In this document: positions 32,821 to 43,738 of the stretch, in pieces | Position numbering within the stretch: the first letter of the stretch is position 1 | Layout: each line of letters opens with the position of its first letter | Assembly: GCA_964016885.1 (NCBI GenBank) | Contig: OZ024740.1 | Coordinates: 203,542,877-203,606,876, forward strand | Length of the DNA stretch: 64,000 bases | Direction: 5' to 3' | From: Eledone cirrhosa | Taxonomy: Eukaryota; Mollusca; Cephalopoda; Octopoda; Eledonidae | The notes under the pieces: model-generated | What the model saw: the letters and a program-made list of their open reading frames with translations, nothing else | Told to the model about the DNA's origin: nothing | Database searches by the model: none | Program-made: the position numbers and the translations under genes

Positions 32821-32919
32821 ATCTAGATGATATGGTTTAAAAACATGAAAATTATTTAATGGTAGCGCTGTGAAACAATAAAAAAAAAAAATCGATCAAC
32901 AATATCCCATTGAACCAAG

Positions 32920-33070
32920 GAAACAATGTTTCCATTGGCCTTTCCATTACTGATACTATCTACAGGTTGCAACATGAAATAAAATATTTTGCTCATCACC
33001 TGGTCTGGGAATCAAACTTAAAACCTCACGATTGCGAATCCGATTCTTTAACCACTAAGTCACCCACCTA
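32920..33070 (-). repeat. SINE family B, inverted
   Basis: CACCTGGTCTGGGAATCAAA and TTCTTTAACCACTAAGTCAC carry the minus-strand tRNA-like head. Confidence 0.55.
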
Positions 33071-33099
33071 CACAATCAAAACAATGCCAATACAAGTCT

Positions 33100-34430
33100 A
33101 AAATCTAAAGTCTGTCTTAAGCCAGAAGGCTTGTGCTTATCCTGGTTTCATGCCAGCTCAATGCATTTGTTGTCCAACATCTAGAATCTAGATGTGACAC
33201 TTCATAGCTCAGTTGAGTCCATTTTTGACATCCTTCACATCATTCCAGTTCAGAGGTGATAAATGTGAGTTACAATGAACTCAATATGATGACACCGTAC
33301 ACAGCATTTAGTCAATTCTGAGGAATGTTTACATTCTTGGCTTTCCAACTCCTCAAAAGCCATATAAAAGTGCCTAGAGTCTAAAGAAGCTGACCTGACA
33401 AATTATGCCTCATTGGCTTTCATCCCATATCCTTCCTCACAAAAAACTGTTTTGCCCTCCCCAAACTTTTCTTTTCAGTGTACAGTGTGCCACATCATCC
33501 ATATAAGCAGGACATCTCAGCAAATTTGATGCCACCATTCATCTTTGCACTGAACTCACAATGTCAGTTTCAACAACACAAGTTGGCAACAAGCAAAACT
33601 GGTAGCTTTGGTCTAAGCTCAACATCTGACCTGGCACTGCCAGCCTAACCTTTTCCTATCATCCTCAGGTTCTTTTCAAAACATTGGTAGTTCTGACTGT
33701 ATGAATTGGCAATGGCCTAACTGTCTCATTATGCAGGTTACCAACACAACTGGAACAGCATCAAATACAGTTTCAACCTACATGAGGTCCAATTCTTCCC
33801 TAGATTAAGTCTCACCTGCCACTGTCTGATTAGCCTAACAGCCAAGCAGTAGCAAGTGGCTCAATTCGGTGCCTTTCTTGATGATGTGTTCCCCTGCACC
33901 TTGGCCTCCATGTGGTTGAGCTACACAAATGTTGTGGAGCCACTATCGAATGTTTGGACTACATACACTCTCTCATGTTGCCACAGTGCTGGTCGGTTAC
34001 CCCAGCACGGTGCCTTGAATGGTGTCACCAGAAAGAGTCTTGATGTAGCTGAATTTCACAATTGGAGCCTGCTAGCATTGACAGTTGTGAAGGTGGGTTC
34101 CCAGAAGGGATAACATTTTTTCCCTTACAGGCGTTAAAGCACTCATCTGGATTGCCACATGTTCTATGGTGCCAACATCATCGCTTCGGCCACAAACCAA
34201 GACACCACAGTCCATAACACAGATGAGTGAAACGTAACTAAATACCGGGCTTTGACTGCGCTCCAGTATCCTCAGTCCCCAGACTACAGCTCTCTTAGGC
34301 AAAATCACATGACGATCTGAGGTGGAATGTGTGGTGCAGCAGGTATCGCTGGCTGTTCTCTGAGGTAAAGCTTTTGTCATATTGTCCGCGGAGCACAGTT
34401 GAGATATACCATCCAGTCAAGGGTTTAGAG
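33100..34430. other. POLE intron 1 segment with no recognised element
   Basis: Less AT-rich than its surroundings and with open frames of 85 and 102 codons (33856-34113 plus, 34072-34380 minus), but I recognise no domain in any frame. It may be an old mobile-element fragment. Confidence 0.4.
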
Positions 34431-34687
34431 TTTGCTCCCTTCCTTTTATAGGCCCTCTCCTTTTTTTTCCTGTTTGTAAATATATATATACAACTATGTT
34501 TTTTCTCTTATTCCGAATTGTTATTGTTTTGGTAACTTGGACATGATATATAACCAGTGTTAATTAGCGAAGAACTTCCGTCTTTGACGTGTCGTTTCTT
34601 TATGTCCGCCACCTATAGGAGCTACTATTGATTTACAAGCGTTTCCTATCACTTGCAGCACTCAGTCGCCTCTATCGTGTCAACAAT

Positions 34688-34834
34688 GTAATACTCCAGC
34701 ATTCCTTGCAATTCTGAGTTCAAATCCCGCCGAGGTTAACTTTGCCTTTCATCCTTACGGGGTCGATAAAATAAAATACCAGTAATACACTGGCTAATTG
34801 CTGGCCTTGTGCCTAACGTAGAAACAATTATGTG
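34688..34834 (+). repeat. SINE family A, 3' two thirds
   Basis: GAGTTCAAATCCCGCCGAGG, CATCCTTACGGGGTCGATAA and CTGGCCTTGTGCCTAACGTA. Confidence 0.78.
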
Positions 34835-35800
34835 GTTTATATAATATCGAAGGTATATACTCCAACATTATGTGGTTTAGATAATATCGAAGGTATTAGC
34901 AAAATCTAATATCATTATATCAATAAACTTACCAAAACTTCTCGTTAGTGTAAGTGTATCAGAGGGTATATGATATCTACAGGTTGATTATACGAAACTG
35001 AAAAATGCCGTTATAAAAATTGTATTTCCTGACTGAAATATGAGGTTGTTGACTTCTGTGAGTTAAATTACAGCAATCAGAAGAGATAAATAACTGGTGA
35101 TTGAAAGAAAACTTATGTTTTCAATGTAATATAACCGTGAGCTCTAGCTGAATAGTTTTACGGTTAGACAAGATGCTTATTGAGCTATTTCTTTCAACAT
35201 TACTGGAAGTGTGATCGCTTGCCTCAAGGATTATTAGAAGAAACTCGATTATGAATGTGCGGGTCTTAAAACTTATTAAATCGCCGAGTGGAAAGAAATA
35301 TCTCCACACACCACAAAATGTCTATTTACTTACAAGATTATAACAACGATAGATAGAATATAGTACACGAAATACATGTATATATATATAACGTAACTTA
35401 TAAATACACAATCGTTTACTGAGGTCGAACAAAAGGAATCCTTAAGTGGACACTCAAGAACAACACAAAAGCTATATAATTTATACAATAATGTATATAC
35501 GTACAACGCAATTATCAATATTGTTTTATGTATATAATTAAGTATATACAATGCAATTATTTATATACAACATGGTTGTATATAAATACTTTAAGCAAAA
35601 TCCTACAATTTTAATAAAAACTCATCAATTAAGAATTTTTGTTAATAAAATTTCGATGATTATAAAATCAAATCAATAATTTTCTTAAATGTGGCGAACA
35701 ATATAACTAATCAAAAATTTTGCGGCGACAAACGAAAGATTCGACAAACGAAAGATTTGAAAGAAGACGGATTTGAGAAAAGTAAGAGGGAATTAATTAA
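34835..35800. other. AT-rich POLE intron 1, 5' end
   Basis: Very AT-rich sequence with a duplicated TATGTGGTTTATATAATATC (about 34829 and 34867) and TA tracts at 35380 and 35520. No gene or element is recognised. It contains the intron start just below exon 1. Confidence 0.5.
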
Positions 35801-35823
35801 AATGTATATTATATATAACTTAC

Positions 35824-35882
35824 GGTACAGATTCACTACCATCTGTATCTCCTTTAAATTTACCAGTATTCTGGAGAACCAT
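35824..35882 (-). CDS. POLE: POLE exon 1 (start codon, residues 1-20)
   Basis: The exon starts at the ATG at 35882-35880 (A at -3 and G at +4, a good initiation context) and encodes MVLQNTGKFKGDTDGSESV plus two bases of a proline codon. It ends at a GTAAGT donor. The two leftover bases join exactly to the C that begins exon 2, keeping the frame. The start is chosen because two E2F-type sites lie just upstream and because the peptide resembles the short N-terminus of other animal POLE proteins. A transcript would confirm the 5' end. Confidence 0.82.
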
Positions 35883-35904
35883 ATTTGTTATAATTAGAAT
35901 CTTG

Positions 35905-35935
35905 CATTTGGCGCCAAATAATAGTTGGCGGGAGG
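35905..35935 (-). promoter_or_regulatory. POLE: POLE core promoter with twin E2F sites
   Basis: The perfect 12-bp palindrome TTTGGCGCCAAA is at 35907-35918 and TTGGCGGG at 35925-35932. They lie 25 to 50 bp upstream of the start codon. Both match the E2F/DP consensus TTTSSCGC, the usual control element of S-phase replication genes. No clear TATA box was placed, so transcription probably starts within or just after these sites, giving a very short leader. The position next to an E2F-class target gene makes chance unlikely. Confidence 0.75.
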
Positions 35936-35939
35936 GTGC

Positions 35940-36405
35940 AGCTAAAAACTGGATTGTCACATATCAAACGAAACTTAACTTTGCGGGACTTTTTTTCTTC
36001 TTGTTTTTTTTTTTTTCATATACGTCTAATAATTAATTAAAATGTATATTATATAAACCAAAAGTCGATAATTAAATCTGGAAAAATATTAAATTTTGTA
36101 TTAAATTTTTAGTGTTATACCCATCTCGTTTTAAAGGTAAAATTTATGCTCTTCAAAACCGTCGGAAATTATTCGTTTTTTAGTCTACTGGGGGTGGAGC
36201 ACCCTTAGAGTTCTCGGGTTTAGAGCTGAATACTGCACCCGTCTCATTTTGGTGGTGAAATTTATATTTTTCCTGTTGTTTTGGGTGTGTTTTGAATGAA
36301 TATAGCCTTCAAAACAGTCGGAAATTATTCGTTTCTTTTTTTTAGTTAACTGGTGTACACTCTTTTCCCCTCTTTAGGAGTACTTTACTCGATTTATTCA
36401 ACTAC
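35940..36405. other. Sequence upstream of the POLE promoter, nothing recognised
   Basis: AT-rich, with two diverged copies of a block containing AACCGTCGGAAATTATTCGT (36158) and AACAGTCGGAAATTATTCGT (36312). No divergent gene was seen. Confidence 0.45.
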
Positions 36406-36419
36406 TACTTATAGTTATC

Positions 36420-36605
36420 AATTGGCAGTATCGGTAGAGGGTCGGACGCCATGCTTTAACGCATAGAGTTACGGCCCTTGCGATTCTAAGTTTAAATCCC
36501 GCCGAGGTTAACTTTGCCTTTCATCCTTACGGGGTCGATAAAATAAAGTACCAATAATGCACTGGGTAGTTGCCTGCCTTGTGCCAAAAGTAGAAACAAT
36601 TATTA
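36420..36605 (+). repeat. SINE family A, full length
   Basis: ATTGGCAGTATCGGTAGAGG at the head, GGGGTCGATAAAATAAAGTA in the body and GTAGAAACAATTATTATA at the end. Flanking TTATAGTTATC and TTATAGCTATC may be a target-site duplication. Confidence 0.85.
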
Positions 36606-36697
36606 TAGCTATCTGCATTGTTGCGATATTATTTTTAAATTTCAAATTTCCCAATGCTTCGTAAATTAACGAATGTTGTTTATACTTCTAACTACAC

Positions 36698-36698
36698 G

Positions 36699-36770
<72 letters not shown>
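36698..36770. repeat. (TA)n microsatellite
   Basis: About 36 TA units directly upstream of the Penelope-like reading frame. Confidence 0.95.
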
Positions 36771-36774
<4 letters not shown>

Positions 36775-36838
36775 GGAGGTGAGTTTTATTGTAGTACAAT
36801 AAAGCAATGCAGATATCGGATAAGAAGCACTCTACAGT

Positions 36839-38548
36839 TTGTGGGACTGGAGTATGCATAATATAAGATCAAAAGTGATTGGCTGGTTCAACAAATTGGA
36901 TAATAAAAACAAACTAAAATTTATTCAATTCGATATTGCCAGCTACTATTCCTCCATTTCGCCTTCACTTCTCAATAATGCTCTATCTTTCGCACTTAAA
37001 TATTCTGACATCACCACAGATGAACTTCACATCATCCTCACCGCACGTAAAACCATCCTAGAGTTCAACAACGAATATTGGACCAGAGCCGATACCTCTA
37101 ACAACTTCGACATCACAATGGGAGCATCCGATTCATCCCAATTGACTGATTTAATTGGTATCTTCATTTTGAACTCTTTGAGTCGGAAAATTCCTCAACT
37201 TCGCGGTGGAATTTATCGTGACGATGGACTCTTTACTATCCTAAATTGCAATATAGTTAAACTTAATATTATTAAGAACAATATACGTAATCTCTTTAAC
37301 CAACATAACCTAAAAATTGAATTTGATAATAGTATCAAACTAGCTAATTTCTTGGATGTATCTCTTAATCTTGACACTGGCCTATATTACCCTTACCATA
37401 AAAACAATGAGAATCTTAATTATGTTAACTTTAAATCTAACCATCCTACCAATATCAAGAATGCTATAGTTAATAATATTGGAAATAGAATATCTAACAT
37501 ATCTTCTAATAAAAACATCTTTGATGCTAACGCCAATTACTATAATAACGCACTTTCTAAAGCCGGCTATCCAGATAAAATCAAATATAATAAAGAAACA
37601 AATTCTAGGAAAACTTACAGTAGAATATTTAATCATAACCATTCCAATAATTTTAATAAAAGACCTAGATACAAAAACATAATCTGGTATAATGCTCCTT
37701 TCTCCATCTCTATTAATAACAATATTCCTAAATTATTTTTTAGTGCCTTAAATAAATGCTTCCCTCCCTCACATATCTATAGTAAAATATTTAACAAACA
37801 CACCATCAAATTTTCGTATTCTACATCCTCCAATATTTCCAACATCATCTCTAAACACAACAACAAAATATTAAATACTAAATCTCTTCCTTCCAATATT
37901 GAATTTCATAATAACAGTAATAGTACTCCTGACGTCATTGTAAACCCTAGGCTAACTTCTGTAAACCCAAATGCAACGTCAAACACAACTTCGCTAAATG
38001 TTCATAATCCAACTCTAAATCAAGAAACTATTATTCCTATTATTCCTATCGCAAACAACTTCTCCAATCCAATTCCTTCTATAGATAACACTAGATCACT
38101 CATTAATAATCTCTCTAATTGCAACTGCCGCATTAAAAATAAATGTCCTCTCAACAACCATTGCCTCGATAAAAACTTAATTTATGAATGTAAAATTATA
38201 ACTAGCACCAATTCCTTCACCTATTTTGGCTCCACTTCCACCTCTTTTAAAGCTCGTCTCTATAATCATCATTCATCTTTCAAATACAAACTTAAAAGAA
38301 CTAACACTGCTCTCTCAGAACTCATATGGTCCTTAAAAGACAAAAACATTAAATATAACATCTTTTGGAAAAAGATTTCTTCTGCATCCTCATACTTGAA
38401 CAGCTCTCTATCTAAAATCTGTAATCTCTGCCTAAATGAAAAATTTACCATTATCTCTAACCTAGAATCCATAATAAATAGACGCTCAGATTTGTTTTCT
38501 ATCTGCCTGCATAAATTCCATAGAACTTTTCACAAAGTATACAGTTAA
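36839..38548 (+). CDS. Penelope-like element protein: reverse transcriptase plus GIY-YIG nuclease (5'-truncated)
   Basis: An open frame of 569 codons, Asn/Ile/Ser-rich with very AT-rich codons. Residues 29-45 (FIQFDIASYYSSISPSL) hold the first catalytic aspartate region, GASDSSQLTDLIGIFILN follows, and GGIYRDDGLFTI near residue 130 is the YxDD box. A variable low-complexity middle leads to a C-terminal Cys cluster (NCNCRIKNKCPLNNHC) and a GIY-YIG-type module with YECKIITSTNSFTYFGSTST, FKARLYNHHSSFKYKL and a CNLCLNEKFTI end. The order RT, cysteine motif, GIY-YIG nuclease is that of endonuclease-bearing Penelope-like elements (family knowledge). The N-terminal part of the RT is missing because the copy begins just after a (TA)n tract. 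The frame is otherwise unbroken, so the copy is young. The first Met is probably internal. Confidence 0.85.
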   Translation: MWDWSMHNIRSKVIGWFNKLDNKNKLKFIQFDIASYYSSISPSLLNNALSFALKYSDITTDELHIILTARKTILEFNNEYWTRADTSNNFDITMGASDSSQLTDLIGIFILNSLSRKIPQLRGGIYRDDGLFTILNCNIVKLNIIKNNIRNLFNQHNLKIEFDNSIKLANFLDVSLNLDTGLYYPYHKNNENLNYVNFKSNHPTNIKNAIVNNIGNRISNISSNKNIFDANANYYNNALSKAGYPDKIKYNKETNSRKTYSRIFNHNHSNNFNKRPRYKNIIWYNAPFSISINNNIPKLFFSALNKCFPPSHIYSKIFNKHTIKFSYSTSSNISNIISKHNNKILNTKSLPSNIEFHNNSNSTPDVIVNPRLTSVNPNATSNTTSLNVHNPTLNQETIIPIIPIANNFSNPIPSIDNTRSLINNLSNCNCRIKNKCPLNNHCLDKNLIYECKIITSTNSFTYFGSTSTSFKARLYNHHSSFKYKLKRTNTALSELIWSLKDKNIKYNIFWKKISSASSYLNSSLSKICNLCLNEKFTIISNLESIINRRSDLFSICLHKFHRTFHKVYS

Positions 38549-39843
38549 TATTCAATTCTTTATCAATTTAGAATCTTTTCTCAAAGGCACATATACATAC
38601 ACCTCTTTAAAATATACCCATCTACCTTACTTTAAAGGGCATTATACACTCTATAATACTCGTTTACTCATTACCCTCATTCTATCTTCTCATAAAACAA
38701 TAACATTTGTTTTTGACATTTTGAATATTCATCCGCAATCATTATTATTTTTTCTCTCTATCATAAATCTTTTTAATCTCAATTTCATCCTTAATTTATT
38801 ATTATATATATTTTTTTTAATATATACTCATATATTCTTTAAAATATACCCATCTACCTTACCTTAAAGGGCATTATACACTCTATAATACTCGTTTACT
38901 CATTACCCTCATTCTATCTTCTCGTAAAACAATAACATTGGTTTTGACATTTTGAGTATTCATCCGCAATCATTATTATTTTTTCTCTCTATCATAAATC
39001 TTTTTAATCTCAATTTCATCCTTAATTTATTATTATTTTTTTCTCCCCATCAACGAACTCATTATTAATACATATGAATTCAATATACAAACTTTAACTT
39101 CACATTATTTTTCTCAAATCCTTCTACACATAAACTTTTTCTCTTTGCTAATTTTGAAATTCCTACATTTCTTCTTTTGACGTTAGAATATTCACCCACA
39201 ATTATTATTTTTTTCTCTCTATCTTCATACATAATTTCCCTTCGTTAATTTTCAAATTCCTTTAATTTATACATTATCTTCCAACGGTTCCCAACCTCTC
39301 TATATTAAAACATTATATCTTTTTCTCAGTTATAAAAACTATCTCTTTCTCTCTATCACCCATCTCTCCCTTTCCACCTTCACTCTCATCTCCTCCCCTT
39401 TTTTTCATCCTTTCCACCCCCCCTCCCTAAATAAAATATTTTTTCCTCGCACATATCCTCCCTTCGTTAATTTTCAAAATTTTTAATTTATACAGTATCT
39501 TCCAACGGTTTTCAACCCCTCTATATAAAATGTATCTCCTCTCAGTTATAAAAACTATCTCTTTCTCTCTATCACCCATCTCTCCCTCTCATCTCCTTCC
39601 CTTTTCATCCTTTTCTCCCCCCCCCCCTCTCTAAATAAAATATTTTTCCCAATATCACACATCAATCTAAAACCACTTTTCATATGTTGATTTAAAACTG
39701 CACTATCAACAAGTGTTTTTTTAGCCTTCATATCATGTTCTCCTGTTTTATCTGATGAAAACACAAATATTATTGTTTGATGATGTTTGTTTTTGAAATG
39801 CGCATAATAAAATATATGGAACTCCTTAACCATCTTTTGATCT

Positions 39844-39845
<2 letters not shown>
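38549..39845 (+). mobile_element. Penelope-like element 3' region with two tandem duplications
   Basis: A pyrimidine-rich 3' untranslated region. AAAATATACCCATCTACCTT starts at 38609 and again at 38841 (232-bp unit). CCCTTCGTTAATTTTCAAA starts at 39238 and 39460 (222-bp unit). It ends near CCATCTTTTGATCTTATAT before a (TA)n array at 39846. Confidence 0.65.

Positions 39846-39916
<71 letters not shown>
39846..39916. repeat. (TA)n microsatellite
   Basis: About 35 TA units at the 3' side of the Penelope-like element. Confidence 0.95.
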
Positions 39917-39917
<1 letters not shown>

Positions 39918-40050
39918 CAGTAAATAAAGGATTATGAGTTCATGCAATTGACTTATGTTTCGTCACTATATATATATATATATATAAATATATATATATA
40001 GTGACGAAACATAAGTCAATTGCATGAACTCATAATCCTTTATTTACTGC
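39917..40050. repeat. Perfect 50-bp inverted repeat
   Basis: Left arm 39917-39966 starts GCAGTAAATAAAGGATTATG. Right arm 40001-40050 is its exact reverse complement, ending TTTATTTACTGC. The 34-bp spacer is TA-rich, and TA runs continue outside both arms. Confidence 0.96.
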
Positions 40051-40315
40051 TATATATATTTCGATGATAGCTACCGGCAGGTAGTTCAATAAATATATTA
40101 TTGGTGCGCTAACAATGTTTTGTTTAACAAAAACAAAAAGCTACAGGTTTTTTTTTAAAATTACAATAAAAACATTGAAATGTGTTGTTCAACGTAAGGT
40201 GACTTTCTTAGTCCAGGGGAGGTAACTGTGAGAAAACTAATTTTAAAAAAATGCTTAATGGGTCATCATTTCTGAATTTTAAAGATGAAAGATTTTAAAA
40301 TTCATGATGATGATG

Positions 40316-40640
40316 CTTCTCTATCGCTGGCTTAGGATGACCCCGGCCACGTTGGGCAAGAAGAAGAAGTAATGCATCCCGCCAAAGGAAGGGACCCCCG
40401 TGAGGTAGGGAAGCTGATGCAGCGAGTGCTGTTGGTTGTTCTTCGAACACATGTACCCAATGCGTGCGTGTGAATGGAGGGGGAATATCAGGTGGAGTGC
40501 TAGCGAATTTCGGATGGGATCTTTGAGGGATGCAGTGTTCCGACACCTAACAACTGATGCAGGTAGTTTGTTCCATGCCTCAGCAACTCTGAGCGTGAAA
40601 ACAATGTTTCCAAAAATCTAGGGAGCTGTACTGTTTTCGG
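40316..40640 (-). pseudogene. LINE C-terminus fragment
   Basis: On the minus strand, shifting frames give LLRHGTNYLHQLLGVGTLHP and EHCIPQRSHPKFA, parallel to the AEAWNKLP ... end at 28490-28665. It is frame-broken. Confidence 0.5.
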
Positions 40641-40689
40641 ATTGCTTTGCGGTATTCGTTCTTTGATTTCATATTCACCCCTATTGTCA

Positions 40690-40941
40690 GTAATATGAAA
40701 AGAAGGTGCCCCAAAACGAGGAGAAATGAGGCAAAATGGGGAGATTTTACATAATTGTTTCTACTTTTGGCACAAGGCCAGCAATTACCCAGTGCATTAC
40801 TGGTACTTTATTTTAGGATGAAAGACAAAGTAAACCTCGGCGGGATTTGAACTCAGAATGGCAAGGGCCGTAACTCTATGCGTCAAAGCATGGCGTCCGA
40901 CCCTCTACCGATACTGCCAACCCACCAAGATTTTACATAAT
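40690..40941 (-). repeat. SINE family A insertion with 14-bp target-site duplication
   Basis: The SINE occupies about 40756-40927 (minus strand; TTGTTTCTACTTTTGGCACA to CTCTACCGATACTGCC). It is flanked by perfect copies of AGATTTTACATAAT at 40742-40755 and 40928-40941. The host sequence (GAGAAATGAGGCAAAATGGG before it) is itself repeated without the SINE, in reverse, near 63740-63800. Confidence 0.92.
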
Positions 40942-41169
40942 GAAACTCATTTTCACAAGAGTGCTATTATGCTTACATACTGTCTGAGTGCTACTGACAA
41001 TTTATTATAACCAGCCAACCTTGCACTATATTCAAATGAGCATCGTCAGCAAGCATTCATCAAGCAAAATCTATATAGACTCTAGTCTATTTCCATGCCA
41101 GTATTATGGTTAAACGCTGTCTAGTGCTACTGCTGATTTTATATATATATATCCCTGAAAAAAACCCTG

Positions 41170-41280
41170 CACTAATAGAAAATGTATAGTCTGCAGATTA
41201 ATCCCACAAATTAACTATAATAGGAACGTAGTATATAGCATAAGATGTACGGAGGGACAGTGTAGGAATAGGAACACGAA
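41170..41280 (+). pseudogene. Penelope-like nuclease fragment
   Basis: CTGCAGATTAATCCCACAAA and GGAACGTAGTATATAGCATA are the reverse complement of 49290-49390, which lies in the antisense of the Penelope-like GIY-YIG coding at 49020-49640. This fragment is therefore coding-sense on the plus strand and abuts the LINE piece to its right. Confidence 0.55.
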
Positions 41281-41840
41281 GTTGTTTATGTGGAGGTGAT
41301 AGTAGATTTCCTCAGACACAATGCTTGTCAACAGTTTCCACATTACGGACAGACATATGATAGGCCTATAGTTGGTAACCTCATTACCCTTGATTCGGTC
41401 TTTCATTACCAGAACTGTGGTACCTTTTGTCAACCAATCTGGTACTTCATTCGACACCAAGCAGTCATTAAACATGGCTGTCAGTTTTGGGTGGAGGGAT
41501 GTTATATTTTTTATCCAATATCCTTGCACACTATCTGGGCCTGATGATTTCCAGTTGGTTCGTTCATTGGCCTGGTTTTTAAGAATTTCAGCTGTGATAC
41601 TCAAATCAGGTTGTTGGTGTGCTTGTTCACTAATCTCCTTTTTAACTGTCTCAATTCACACTGCCTGACTATTATGTCCAGCATCCTGCTCCCATATTCC
41701 TCTCCAGAATGTCTTAGTCTGTTCAACTTCAGGGATCACGTTGTTACCTCTTTCTTTCCCTTCAAGCTGTTCAAATAACATCTGGTTGTGATCAAACACG
41801 CGGTTCTGTCTATACTGACTAACTCTGTTCTCATTGGAAT
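41215..41840 (-). pseudogene. RLE-type LINE reverse transcriptase, N-terminal fragment
   Basis: The minus strand reads NWKSSGPDSVQGYWIKNITS, EVPDWLTKGTTVLVMKDRI and NEVTNYRPIICLSVMWKLLT, the first reverse transcriptase blocks. The same blocks occur at 53060-53314 (NYQPIACQNLMY). The upstream part to about 41840 is frame-broken. It lies after the 3' end of the fragment at 41985-43690, so it is a separate or rearranged copy. Confidence 0.7.
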
Positions 41841-41984
41841 TTACACAACATCAACTAGGTAGATATGTATGCATGTCTGCATGCATGTATGTGTAGGTAT
41901 GGATGTTATTGTATGTGTGGATGTGTATGTTTTAAGTTGTAAGTGTGCATGTACATACGCTTTGTATCTGTACATGTGTATATG

Positions 41985-43690
41985 CAGTTATTAGATGCAA
42001 AATGTTTGGAATGTTTTACATATTTTTACTGTTCCATTAATGGATTGTACTTGTAATTTCCTAACTAGTTGTGTTATTTCTGTTCCTGTGAAGCCTAGCT
42101 TCTCAAGATTTGTATTGAGGCAGTTACTAACATACCCCAGTGCCCCAATAATCACAGGCATATATCTGAAGGTGTAATCAGGGTGGAGTATCTGCAGATT
42201 TCTCATTAGTTCTGCATAAATATTCTCCTTTTCGCTAATCTTTGATATTATATTGGCATCTGCTGGACAGCTAATTTCCACTACTGTGCATGCTTTCTTC
42301 TCCCTGTCCCATATCATAATATCTGGTCTGTTATGCCTGCATTTTATTGGGGTTTTTACTGGTACATTCCACCAGTACTCTTTCATATTATGTACATGGA
42401 TGTCTTCCACATTGCTGTAGCTTTTAATGTGTTTATTATCGGGGCTATCTTTTTTACGGATTGCATTGTACAGTGTTTTGGCCACTACATCATGCCTCAT
42501 AGGTAGATAGTACCGCGATTACATCTTTGGACAGCTGCTTATGACATGGGTGATATCTTCGATGTTAGTTCTGCAGAGTCTGCACTTATTATCACATCTA
42601 GGTGTTTTACCTGCATCCCTATCTCTTTTGTGAATCAGGTATTTCGTGTTAATCTCCTGTTCTTGGATTGCAAAAGCGTATCCTTCAAAGTGGGAGCCAA
42701 TATAGCGGTTGTTGGTCCAAGATAGACTACTTTCCTTATCTATATTACTCTCACTCTGGAGCTTCCTGGCAACATATACATGCATGCTTTTTTGCTGATA
42801 AGCATGCAGTTTTTCATCCATGGATTCACTGCGATACTGCTGAGCGACTTCCCTGGGTGTGAGTTTTTGATTATCACACAGAGAATATCTCTCGAGGAGT
42901 TCCTTCCCAACTTTCATGCAGATAGACTTGCTCGAGAGACGGGCTCATACGCTTCGAGGTTCGTAGATGTTGTCGAAGGGATATGATGCGACATTCAAAT
43001 GTTGTCTGGACAGATGTTAGGCCTCTGCCTCCCTGCTTACGTTTCAAGTTAAGGCGGTCTATGTCACTGTTGATGTGGAAGTTTCCGGTGTTGTTTAGTA
43101 TTTTTCGAGTTCCAACATCAACTGCTCGGATTTCATCTATCGTCCAATTGAGTATTCCAAACGTTGGTGTTAGGACAGGCACAACAAACACATTGTGAGC
43201 CACTGTTTTGTTTTGCGCAGAGAGTTCTGATGACCAAATCTTTCTTAATCGGGTATAGTATTCCCTGGTTACGCGTTCTTTATTACAGATACCATTATAG
43301 GATATGTTCTCATCTATTCCCAGGTATCTGTAGCAGTCCTCATCAGATATCGGTGAAACAGTTAGGCCATTGATGACAATGTTGCTAGATTGGGTTGTTG
43401 TTTTTCCCCGCTTTACAGTCATATATGAGCATTTATCTTGGCCAAACTCCATTCCTATATCCTTTGAGAACGTTGTAACCAGGTCAAGATTTTTCTTCAT
43501 CCCATCTATGTTCTTGGCATAGTTTCAGATCATCCACAAAGAAATTATGGGTTAGGTTCGTATTTCTGTCCTCCATTTCTTGAGCAGAAAGGACAAGGGG
43601 TTTAATGACAGGATGAATAATATCACAGAGAGACTGTCTCCCTGAAATATACCCCTGCGATAAAAATATCATTGAAAATAGAGTCCTCCC
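41985..43690 (-). pseudogene. RLE-type LINE: reverse transcriptase C-half, zinc knuckle, restriction-like nuclease
   Basis: In minus-strand order: THNFFVDDLKLC (YxDD-type box as FVDD), a frame change near 43505, then DIGMEFGQDKCSYMTVKRGK and CYRYLGIDENISYNG. A Cys/His motif CDNKCRLCRTNIEDITHVIS with SSCPKM comes next, then a break near 42510. The nuclease part follows with RHNRPDIMIWDREKKACTVV, EISCPADANIISKISEKENI and MPVIIGALGYVSNCL. The CCHC motif followed by a PD-(D/E)xK-like restriction-type endonuclease at the C-terminus is the layout of R2/NeSL-class LINEs (family knowledge). Three open blocks of 62, 208-132 and 169 codons and at least two frame breaks show decay. Confidence 0.8.
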
Positions 43691-43738
43691 TCTCTGTCTT
43701 TAACCTTAGGATAGTAGCTCAAGAAGAAGACAGCTTCT

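Noticed and set aside
33856..34380. Possible small gene within POLE intron 1
   Set aside because: Frames on both strands lack any recognisable domain or splice structure. It is kept only as an unrecognised segment.
43164..43373. Plus-strand frames over 41.3-44.3 kb
   Set aside because: They are antisense shadows of the LINE coding on the minus strand.
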